DNA from: Helicoverpa zea
Lineage: Eukaryota > Arthropoda > Insecta > Lepidoptera > Noctuidae
DNA length: 64,000 nt
Assembly: GCF_022581195.2 (NCBI RefSeq)
Contig: NC_061465.1
Span: forward strand, 4,776,501-4,840,500
Direction of reading: 5' to 3'
The position numbers were made by a program, and so were the translations under genes. Below are positions 51,531 to 62,100 of the stretch, in pieces (the first letter of the stretch is position 1; the number at the start of each line of letters is the position of its first letter). Under the pieces are notes generated by a model. It was not told the origin of the DNA. It did no database searches and saw only the letters and a list, made by a program, of their open reading frames with translations.

Positions 51531-51641
51531 TTTTAAAACGTGGTAACGATGTGTTTTTAAAATACATAAGAAGTGGAATGATAGCTTTTTAAAACGTGGT
51601 GACGTTGTTTTTTTTAAGATACGTAAGAAGTGCAATGATAT
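51531..51641. repeat. Two tandem copies of about 57 bp
   Basis: TTTTTAAAACGTGGT, then TAAGAAGTGNAATGATA, appear twice in the same order, with a few substitutions and a longer T run in copy two. Confidence 0.85.
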
Positions 51642-51830
51642 CTCGCGCTTTAACCTGTAGCTCATTGTTCAATCGCGAGCTTCCCGATAGCTCGATAGAT
51701 GGCGTTGTGCTTTTCTGTATCGTGGTGTTAAGGTTCGCCGCGAATTAGTCTGTTTTGAAATCAGTGGGGCCCAGTAGCGCCAGGGCCAGCCGCGGCTGCG
51801 GGTTGTTCGAAAGAGGTACCGCGGCCCTGG

Positions 51831-51872
51831 TATATAAAAGGCCTAGGACGGAACACGACGATTTTAGTCAGT
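51831..51872 (+). promoter_or_regulatory. TATA-box and initiator-like pair inside the Helitron
   Basis: TATATAAAAG at 51831-51840 is followed by TCAGT at 51868-51872, the arthropod initiator core. The spacing from the TATAAA to the initiator A (about 37 bp) is longer than the usual 30, so this is suggestive only. It may be a promoter captured from a host gene. Confidence 0.3.
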
Positions 51873-51962
51873 AAGAGTCTGACACTCCCTCACCGCTGCT
51901 AACCCACAGCGGGAGGGGTGAACCGAATTCCACGCGGGCGAAGCCGCGGGCGGAAAGCTAGT

Positions 51963-52290
51963 ATTTTTATAAATCCAAGCCGATTTTTCAGAACAATTTT
52001 TATTTTTTGCGGAATCCTTGTCAAGTATTGTAATTTAGTAAGATTAATGTACAAAAGAGAATTTGGTTTCAAAATTATTTTTGAGATACGGAATTATAAT
52101 TTGCTTTAGCTTAAATTGGGGACGATATTTTTATAATTCAGAATTAAGTCAAAACTGAAAATAAACCCGAACAATTGGATTTTCAGAAGAAGAACAGCCA
52201 TCCCTATTTACACATAAAACGCATTGCATGGTAACTCGCTATAACATATTGACAGTAAATTCCAATACATATTGACAGTAAATAAGGCTT
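51963..52290. other. Non-coding sequence with short direct repeat
   Basis: ATATTGACAGTAAAT occurs twice, at about 52246 and 52269, just before the inverted repeat. Otherwise nothing recognised. Confidence 0.4.
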
Positions 52291-52428
52291 ATCCCACCCA
52301 AAACAAAAATGTGAAAGGCTGCCAAGTTCGATTATATGAGAATGCTTCGCCTATAGAAGAAGTGAGATCTGAATAAGTACCAAGTTCCATACACATACCT
52401 CAGTTAAAAATAGTTACTTTTTAATGAT
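52291..52428 (+). repeat. Left arm of a perfect 138-bp inverted repeat
   Basis: Begins ATCCCACCCAAAAC. All 138 bases match the reverse complement of 52538-52675 by eye. After a small gap a further 15 bp or so (CTTGGCAAGTTTT) also pair, leaving a loop of about 60 bp. No coding frame. Confidence 0.95.
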
Positions 52429-52537
52429 ATTACTTGGCAAGTTTTCACACACCTTGTTATAAACCTACTAAACGCAATGAATCAAGTATATAATTTTCTA
52501 TTAAAACTTGCCAAGTCATACTTGCTAACTTGCTAAC

Positions 52538-52675
52538 ATCATTAAAAAGTAACTATTTTTAACTGAGGTATGTGTATGGAACTTGGTACTTATTCAGATC
52601 TCACTTCTTCTATAGGCGAAGCATTCTCATATAATCGAACTTGGCAGCCTTTCACATTTTTGTTTTGGGTGGGAT
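52538..52675 (-). repeat. Right arm of the perfect 138-bp inverted repeat
   Basis: Reverse complement of 52291-52428, ending GTTTTGGGTGGGAT. No convincing target duplication flanks the pair. Confidence 0.95.
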
Positions 52676-52889
52676 TTCATTTATTTTTGTAAGGTTGATT
52701 ATTTTATTTTTTTCTTATGATTAAGTTAGTTAAGGAAATGTCTCATTATACTATCTTTCAGATTTTTGAATGTGCACTATACTTCTTACAAGGAAATGAA
52801 CTAGATTAACTAAATGGACTAGATTTACCAACTGACTGACAAGACATGTTATCATATATTATGTTCGTGGATCAAAGTTACACATTCGT

Positions 52890-52985
52890 TATTTTCGAAA
52901 GTGACTCACACTTGGCCGTTTTCAGATTTTTACTTTACTTTGACTAAATACAAACCTTTGTAACGAATTTCAGATTGGTACGACC
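52890..52985. repeat. Dispersed repeat, first copy
   Basis: GACTCACACTTGGCC plus TTTTCAGATTTTT and a TACGACCATT motif recur in the same order at 53778-53892, on the other side of the foldback element. Confidence 0.7.
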
Positions 52986-53041
52986 ATTCGAAGATATATT
53001 ATATAAATATAGATAAATTTAGTTCGTTTTAGTTCCTTAGG

Positions 53042-53765
53042 GGTATAAAGGACAATGGGCAGATTGGTATACCCCACCAATAGCAATGTCATATATATCA
53101 TTGGATAGGCCTTTTTATGTAGAACAATATTTACTATGACAGCTTTGCTGAAATGTTTGTCCGTTCTGAGATATAGATCAAAAACTGTGCAAAAGTTAGA
53201 ACTAAGTAATCTATTGATAACTCAAGTTTTTAAAGGAAAATCTAAGAACTACTAAGTGTAAGTCTTGTATATGAAAGAAAATCAGATTACAGTATTGATT
53301 AGCATCAGTTTTAAGATTGTTTGTTATCTATATCTCAGAACGGACAAACAACAGAACAAAGCTGTCATAGTAAATGTTGTTCCAGTTAAAAAGACCTATC
53401 CAATGATATGTATGACTTTCCTATTGGTGCGGTTTCTCACTACGCCCAACATCCAGTTGGTACAATAAAAGGTTAAATGCTACATAATAGTAACAATTAT
53501 GGATCCTAACGGGCACAGTAGTACTTACAAGACTTAAAGTTATTAGTACTCAGATTTTCCTTTAAAAACTTGAGGTATCAATAGATTACTTAGTTCTAAC
53601 TTTAGCACAGTTTTTGATCTATATCTCAGAACGGACAAACATTTCAGCAAAGCTGTCATAGTAAATCTTGTCCTACATAAAAAGGCCTATCCAATGATAT
53701 ATATGACATTCCTATTGGTCGGGTATACCAGGTCCCATATATTTGTGCCCATTGTCCTTTACACC
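53042..53765. mobile_element. Foldback element with three related segments
   Basis: The ends are inverted: GGTATAAAGGACAATGGGCA at the left and TGCCCATTGTCCTTTACACC at the right, one mismatch in 20. The left arm (to about 53280) pairs with the right arm (from about 53560), sharing TCATTGGATAGGCC, CAAAGCTGTCATAGTAAA and CTCAGAACGGACAAAC motifs. A third copy of the inner segment (53325-53440) lies in the same orientation as the right arm. No transposase frame. Non-autonomous DNA element of unknown superfamily. Confidence 0.7.
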
Positions 53766-53777
53766 GGGTATACACCT

Positions 53778-53892
53778 TCATTATTTTGAAACTGACTCAC
53801 ACTTGGCCATTTTCAGATTTTTCCCTTTACCTTGACATAAAGACCTGCCTTCATGCCAAATTTCAAGTCAATACGACCATTGGAAGTGGTCT
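53778..53892. repeat. Dispersed repeat, second copy
   Basis: Direct counterpart of 52890-52985 and continuous with the repeat-like tract downstream to about 54180. Confidence 0.65.
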
Positions 53893-54180
53893 AGGTTTTT
53901 GATGAGTGAGTGAGTCAGTCAGTCAGTGAGTGTATAGTAAAAATAGCGATTTTCTGACGTCAATATCTCAAGACCTACACTAGATATATTAATGAAATTT
54001 TGTATTTTAGATAAGTGAGGAGGTCTCAACAGATACTAGAAATTTCATATGCGTAAATAAAATAGATTTTGAGTTATAGGGGGGTCGAATTTGGCCCGAA
54101 ATGGTTCGTGTAATATAACCCACGGCCGGTGTGTCGCTTTTTTTGCTCGAACTTGGCGGACACACTGCCGTGTGTCTAGA
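53893..54180. repeat. Repeat tract with GAGT/CAGT simple sequence
   Basis: A GAGT/CAGT tetranucleotide tract (about 53905-53932) is followed by sequence resembling abundant lepidopteran repeats, ending in a GC-richer segment with two near-mirror GTGTGTC/GACACAC motifs (54130-54180). No frame. Confidence 0.5.
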
Positions 54181-54189
54181 TAGTAAACA

Positions 54190-56028
54190 TTATCAAAATG
54201 TCTAAGTAGTAATTACAGTTACACTGTATCCACTAAGCCTTATTCAAATTATGGTTAATGTCAATTGTACCACTACTAAACTAACGAATATCTAGAGAGC
54301 CGCTTTCAACATACACGATGTGATCTGAAAACATAGGAAATGCAATAGAATTTCTACATTGTATCGTATAAAATGCAACCGACGCAGTTGTTGGCAAACT
54401 CAAAAGATAAAACGAAGGGTCGGTACGCGAGCCGCATACCTAAATACTGGGTAAAAAATTCTATGCGTCTCCCGCCTACTGAGGGAAACGTACATGTATC
54501 GATACATCAGATTCAGCCTTTTTTGATATAACGTACCTACATGCTGTTGACTTGCCTATTTATGATAAGGATAGTGAAATATAAACTGATTGGCTTTAGC
54601 ATGAAGAAATAAGTAGTTTTCAAAAGCGATGATAGTATCCACATTATTTTACCCAGATCACACTAGTGGTGTAGATCAATATTTAAGTTTCTTACTTCTA
54701 ATTGAGTTTTTGATTCATTAGTGCAAAAACTACAGGTAGGTACTAATCACATCTATCAAGCCAGTCAACGTTATAAGTGAAAATTGTTTTGGCAGTTCTA
54801 ATTTTCATTACCTCACAAAATCAAACATTAATAAATATTAATGAAATCCCGCTAACAACACACCGCGTAAATTTTAATTCCAAAAGTTTTAATTAATTTC
54901 TAATTCTGAACTCTTACGTGTAGGTTTTTGTACCGAAACTTTGTGTAACACACACAAAGTCTATGGTTGGGTAATTTATATTGTTATTTACCGGTATGAT
55001 ACAATGTAATCTGTTGTTTAGGAAAGTTTTGGTAGTTCAGGTAATACATCATTAGTTTGCGTATTATTTGGGCTTACCTTGTGAATAACCAGTATGTACA
55101 GGTTTGAAATGAAAACGAAGTTGAGCTAAAAGTTTTGTAACTATACCTATGTATACCGCACCGATGCAAATGCATCAATCTTAAATATGCATTTATTGTG
55201 TACATGAGCACAGTTCAGCTTTATCTTAAACATAGAACAACAGTTTCCCCTAAAAAACAAAAACTCGAACATCTCAATATGTCGCGTGCCCAAAAGTGAC
55301 TTCGCGTCCCTTACCAATATTTTCGAGGATGACCTTAAAAATAAATTCTGAGCGTGAACCGAGAGGCTGCGGCTCAAAATCCCTGCCATAACGAGACGTG
55401 CCCACATGAATAGACTTGACAACACTTCAGTTGATGCCTCGGATATACGGCGAGATAGCGATCCACACAACTATAACTATTACAAAGATGCAGATGGAAC
55501 TAGAAAAACCATCGAGACGTGTCCCTGTATTATTTTTAGTAACTTTATCGAGAAATTATAAATACTTTCTGATTGATAACTTCCAAGATGCAATTACGAT
55601 AAACTATTCTATATTAATCAAACTATCGAGATTGACTTTCTACCGACTCACTTAACAACTTCATTAGCAGAACTTGCAAAGAACTTGACTAAACTTGCAT
55701 TATAAGTTCTGGGTTATCCATGGGGTGTATGGGCTTGTAATTAACTGGGAGGTCACTGAGGGACGTTATATAAAGACCTCTAATAAGTATCATCGTCACG
55801 TGCTCCGAATAAATTGCGGTTAAGTTAATTAAAGAGTTATGCTTCTGCAACGAGGCGGGTCTTCAGACGTGTGTTTATTTTGCATTTGGTGTTGATAATT
55901 ATGTATGTTTTGCATTGCAAATTCTTTCACGTAAATTGAGAAAGGGAATACATTATTTGACACAGCCTTCTAAAAAACCATTTGATAGGTCTAAAATTAT
56001 GGTTCTAATATACTTTTTTCTTTCTCAG
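54190..56028. other. Non-coding sequence upstream of the first Fas2 exon seen
   Basis: Most likely the end of a Fas2 intron: it runs into a pyrimidine tract and the acceptor TTTCTTTCTCAG at 56017-56028. No exon recognised within it. Confidence 0.6.
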
Positions 56029-56191
56029 GATGTTCAGCACAGACCCTAAGGATATTCCCGATGCAGAAACAGCAGACGGTAGCAGTGGGCAAGTCAGTGG
56101 TACTCACATGTCAAGTGGACGCCCCGGACCCAGCGCTCGTCACACAACCCCAATGGAAGGACCCTAAAGGATTCGTCATTAATGAGGCCGC
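56029..56191 (+). CDS. Fas2 exon: mature N-terminus and first half of Ig1
   Basis: Acceptor TTTCTCAG, donor GTAAGT. The exon starts in mid-codon (two bases) and reads CSAQTLRIFPMQKQQTVAV, then the first Ig1 cysteine in VVLTC and the tryptophan in QWKDP. The CSAQ start suggests the tail end of a signal peptide, most of which lies in an upstream exon. Ends with two bases of an alanine codon. Confidence 0.93.
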
Positions 56192-59100
56192 GTAAGTATC
56201 TGAAGATCAACTAGATAAAAAAAAAACTTATAAAGAATTCAACTGATTCGTAGTTGAAGAGGATAGGACAAGTAAACTAAAATATAAATAGACAGAATTT
56301 CAATAAATGTTACCGAATATATGTGGTGCATAAAAGTAAATGAAGAAGAATATTTTTTGCAAAGATTAATGAATTAGGTCTTTCCCGCTTCCCATTCGAT
56401 ATGATTCGATTTTCGCTCTGGGTAAAATATTTTAAGGATTAATTAGAATTTCGCATACTAAAATTGCGAACTTAAAACCATCTTTATAATGACTATCCGG
56501 TCCATGAAAAATAAAACTATATGATCCGATTTCTTTTTTATATACAATAGAGTAACTCTCAACCATTCTTTAAATACAGAGCCGGCACCCGACCCGAGAT
56601 CTACACAGAACCGATGCCGGCAAAGCAGCTGCAGCTCCTATACATATCGTCGATCACCACCGCCATGGCTGGCAACTACACCTGTGTCGCCACTTACACT
56701 AACATGCCTTTGAGTGCTAGTGTCGTATTGGATACGTTCAGTGAGTACTTTATAACCTTATTGTGTTGTATTGCCGTTGTTATGTTCAAGGAGATGTGAA
56801 TCTGGGTTTAAATCTAAGGAAAAAAAGTTCGGGTATTTTGGATAATGCATGCAATCTGAAGGTAGAATCTGTAGGAATGTGTTAATGATGCGGTACTATT
56901 TGTTAGTTTAAGTTAAAAAGATGAAAAGATGCAATATTTTTGGTTCTACATAACGAATTTGATATTAATGAGATTTTTTTCAATTTTAGTTGCAATCACC
57001 TGGACAAATGCTAATGAAAATCAATACGCCACAAAGGGAAAAGATTTCAAAATCATGTGTGAAGTAACAGCTGAGCCCGCACCATCAGTTGATTGGTTCA
57101 AGGAAGGCAATCCTGTGAGTAACAAAACAAACAATACCAATAAACCTACCAAGAATATAGTATAGGTACCTACCAATGTTATTAGACATACAGATCATCG
57201 TGAAGATAATTTTCATTTTTAGGTTGTAACTGGTGACAGATATGTTATTCACGCAAATGGACTAATGATCAAAGGTGTAGAAGAGAGTGATGATGGAACT
57301 TATACCTGTCGCGCTGTAGTCATACAAACTGGTGAATTAGCTGAGAGAAACATCAAACTTGAAGTAAGTGAATATAAGAGTAGTTTTTACATTATGTAAG
57401 TATGCAGCTCTAAAAAGACGGAGGTAATTAACAATAACAATTTTACAGGTTTACACCGCACCAGAAATGGAGGAAAGGGAACCGAGAGTCGAAATCAAGG
57501 AAGGTGAAAGTGCGGCTATTTCATGTAAAGCCAGAGGAAAACCACTTCCTACTTATTCTTGGATCAAAGCTTCGACACGCGAGGTAAACATCAAAAGTTA
57601 ATTAAAATGTATTTTATGTTCCCATATTTTATTTTTTACCAAATGAAAAACTAATATTGAAATGTTATTTTTAGAACTTAGCCAGTACCTCTCGGTTCAG
57701 CGTCAACGAAAATACTGGACTTCTAACTATTGACCGCGTCGAAGCCGGTGATTACGGTAAATACATCTGCAGTGCTGTTAACCAAGCTGGGCAAAACGAA
57801 ACAGAAATCGAAGTGGAAGTGCTGGTCAAGCCGAGGATATTTGAACTATTCAACACAACCGCTCCAGAGAAGCAAGAGGGTAGATTAGAATGTAAGGCGA
57901 CCGGCCGGCCCGCGCCCCGCATTAGTTTCCGCAAATTGAGCAACCCTGACCGCTTCCTGAATGGACCTAACGACGACGGCAGGTAAGACAATTGGCTATA
58001 ACAATGCTGTTTTACTATCTTCATTAGCACAGGTGGTACAATAGGGCTACCAACAATAAAGTAGCAAGTTTATTACAAAATGAGAATTTTCATAAAAAGC
58101 GGAAGTAAATTCAAGCTATTATAAAACTTTTTAAACAAAACCCCTTTCCATAAAGTCTTTACAGGGAGAATATTAAGCAAAATAAAAACTTTTTTGTGAA
58201 CTGCTAAGCTTATGAAATAAAAGTTTATTTTTAAGTACAGACAACATTTGTTTTTATAGATCGTTGGAAAGTTTGTTAAATAAGGCGTTTTTGCAGGATT
58301 ACGATCGAAACGAGCAGTCGACAGACTGGCGACCAGATGGAGTCTAGTGGAGTTATCACGATCACTAAATTGAATAGGACTGACGATGGCCTTTATGAAT
58401 GTTTCGCTGAAAACGCCGGTAACTATCAAGCATTTCTATTCATATTTAAACGAAACATTAATAAAAAGTATATTTTTCATGTCATGAATACTACTTTGCA
58501 TCATAATTTCAACCTGTCCTTTACCAACTTTTACTATATCAAAATTATTGAATCTCAAATTCATATTAACTCATGTTTCTTTTCCCATTAATTTAGGCGG
58601 TGAGGCCAGAAAGAATGGACATTTAACAGTTCACTTCAAGCCGACTTTCGAACACATGCCGACAGTCCCTATCTGGAGTTGGAACAGCCGTCCCGCTAAT
58701 TTAAGTTGTACGGCGGAGAGTATCCCGAACGCTACCATTAAATGGAGGTAAGTGCGTTAAAACAAAGGAAACTAATGCAGTCAATTCACTTAGTTCTCCC
58801 CGATTTGGGCGAGTGTTTTATTGAAATTGAATTATATACTTACCTCTGTATAAGTAGATGTAGGTAATTTGAACATGTTTCGTTCATATACGATCAAGTA
58901 AACACTTCTATGTTTATCGCATTTTTTTGCTTTTTTCACAAAAAAGGGCAGTACAATTTGTTATACATATTACAAAGAGTAATTTTAAAGCAATGCCAAC
59001 AATTTCCTAAAGGAATACTTAAATTATTTTACTTAGGTTCCGTGATGCAGACTTGGTAGAAACTCCCCAAGTGAAGATCTACGGCTCCGGTCCATCCAGC

Positions 59101-62100
59101 TACATCATCATCACACCAACTGACCGAGGACTATACGGTGTTTACAAATGCATTGCCACCAACACGCTGGGTGAAGCCGAACACATCATTCAGTTCAGAG
59201 AGGCTTTCCCACCGGGGCCCGTTGTTCAAGTAAGTTAATTCGTAATTACAGCCTGATTGCTTTGGCAGTAATTGCAAAGATTGACCAGTGATTAACTAAA
59301 TGTTTGAGACTTTGCCTTGAAAGTTTTCTGAGGTACCTTTTATGGGTGAAGGTATTTTATTTGGAGGATTTTGAAAAAATCAAATAGGGTGGCAAATAGA
59401 AGTATCAAGTATAATATTAAATGTTTGCTGTTGAGATATATGTCGTGACTTGTGATTGATATGGAATCCATTTTATTTCTCAGGCGAAACAAGAAACAAT
59501 AACAGCGACATCAGTATCATTCAATATTGTGGGGCCAGCTGAAGATATGGGCCCACCAATATTGGCCTACACAGCCCAATACAAGGAAAATGGCAATTTC
59601 GATTGGAATCTCTCCCAAAACAGGACTTGGTCTGCCAATTCGCCGTACATTGTGGAGAATTTGAGGCCGATGTTCACTTATGATTTTCGATTCGCTGCCG
59701 TGAACCGCGTCGGCCCCGGCAGCTGGGGTGCCCCGATTACAGTCATTATGCCTAGGAGGTAAGGTTCTATTTCCTCTAACCTAATTTGTAGATCGATTCA
59801 TCAACATTTCTTGAGTACCATTACTACGTTCCATATTTAGGATTCAATCAGACGCTGAATTAAGATGCCTGTCGTCTCGACAATGCCTAGATATTTACTT
59901 TGCGTACAATCCAATTGTTCTAATACGTGCTTACGGAATCTTAATGATGGAAAGGCATTCAAACAATTCTCATTGAATGCCTTAGTTATAAATATAACCC
60001 TGTCTTTTCTGTACGCAATCGACTGAAAATATTTTCGCATGAAATAAATTACAATATCAACATTTATCATCGCATTAACAATAGGCTTACTTTTTAGATC
60101 GCCGCCAGAGCAACCAAAATGGTGGGAAAATGAAAGCCCAGAATCGCTTATTCATGGTAAATACGCAGATAGATATGAGCTGAGATGGCGCGTACCCGCC
60201 AACAATGGCGAACCCATCGATATGTATGAGATCAGCTACTGCCCCGTAAGTTTCTTTTTTATTGTGCTGTCACATAATATTTATAATATTCCTATTTCCC
60301 CACACAATACATACGCTTTCAATAGATTTGTTTCGGTGATTTATTTCGCTTTTCATATCACATAGAATAGGATAAACTTATTACATGATCGTCTTTCTTT
60401 TGCCTATAATACTCTTTTAGGATAAACGTTTGGTAAATCCTGTTATCGTTTAAGAAAAATGGTCCAAAATCCGTAGATAGTAGTAAAACATTCTGAATTT
60501 TATTTAGGTGCTGAAAGTAAGTGGAGAATGGCGCATCGCATCTGAATCTCAATGCGTCATTGAGGAGCTAAAGTCCCTCGAGGCAATCAGTTACGAAGTA
60601 CGTGGTCTCCACCCGGACACGCGGTACCGAATGCACGTTCGGGCACACAACGTCCTCGGATATTCCCTGCCTGCACAACTTTACGTCCAAACGGCTCTCG
60701 GTGAGTACAATCCGGAGACTAATGAAGTTCCCGTAAGGGCTGGCTTCTACGACGTTTACACCGCCTCAGAATCAATATACAATTCGCAAGCAACGACCTA
60801 CTCTTTCTTCAGCCTCCTCACCTTTGTTTTGTGTTTGGTTTTGTGAACTCAGACCTCGAACTAGTGTTTTGTGCGCATTTAACTTTATTTATTTTGTCGT
60901 GCTCCTGTAAAGTATTATTTTTACAACGAATTTATTTACCTGTCATGTGTCTCCAGTGGTTCTAAGTTTTTTTTGCTCTTCTTCGATCAAGTACAATTTA
61001 TTCATAGTATTAAGTCATCCGCTTGTTAACCAGTTTTGTGTTATTTATTTTTCTTCATTTTCTGAATGGTTTTTTTACTAATTATCATTCATATTTTAAT
61101 TTTAATGTAAAATCTTGCCTTAAAAAAATAAAATTAACATATTTTGTAAAATGTACAAATACTTTTAAAAATATTGCAAATATCAATTGACTGTGAGGAG
61201 TGTGTGAAATTGTTGTATTTTGGCATGCGTTTTCTATAATTTTTATATTATTATTTTAAAAATTACTTTTAGTATTTGAGTACAATTATAATTTGAATTT
61301 AATTATAAAGTACTTTTATGGTTTTACGTATTGACGATTTTATATTATGTTGGTGTTAATTTATTACCAGTGGTAAGTTTGAATTGCCTATTTATTTATT
61401 TGTTGATTTCATATTGTAGTTTTTTTTATTTGCCGTATTAAAGTATACGTATTTATCATAATAAAATATTTTCTAGGTAACCCAAATGGATGTCCAAGTC
61501 ATTTCAGATGGGCTCACACTAAAACGGATGTCCTAGCGACGATTATATTTATAATGTTTTACATAATATAAACTAATAGTTAAAATCTAAATAATCATCT
61601 AAATTAAGCAAGTCCAAAGACGACTGTTGTTATTTAGGGAAAATACTTGTTGTGATAATGCAATTTGTTGATGTGTAAATAATTGTAAATGTTGTTTGTG
61701 TTGGAAAATATCATCAAATGATTTCTGAAGTTTAGTGATTCCGATTGTGTGTGTCTACTATTAAATAATTAAAAGTTTAATATGATTTGATCAAATTTCG
61801 GAATGGCGTTTTGAATTATACTGAGATTTTCATTCCATACTTAATTTAAAAGCTGAATATAATCTAACGTAGGTAATTAACGGCTAATAAATTAACACTG
61901 CCAAAGTATAAAATCGTAATATAGTGTTAATTAAGAAAGAAATGCCAAAAATTAAGGCATCCATTACATTTTAACATAGAAAGTTGTATAAGAATTCATA
62001 AGATTTGTGTACGAATTTTTGATGACTATTTTGTCTTTTTGATATAGAATAAAGGTGGGAAAAGAAATCGTCCATCTTATGATAACATGGAGTTCGAACG

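Larger units (their letters stand above)
51056..51961 (+). mobile_element. Non-autonomous Helitron (906 bp)
   Basis: Begins TCCTTACTAATATTATAAAT and ends with the hairpin GCGGGCGAAGCCGC about 10 bases before CTAG (51958-51961). It sits between A (51055) and T (51962), the Helitron target. Internal features: a (GTTT)n tract (about 51088-51112), two CCCGAGGG-containing segments, a 57-bp tandem duplication (51531-51641) and a GC-rich 3' third with a TATATAAAAG box. No Rep/helicase coding. Confidence 0.8.

Noticed and set aside
58073..58429. 118-codon minus-strand frame overlapping a Fas2 exon
   Set aside because: Antisense to the conserved Ig4 exon, with no recognisable product.
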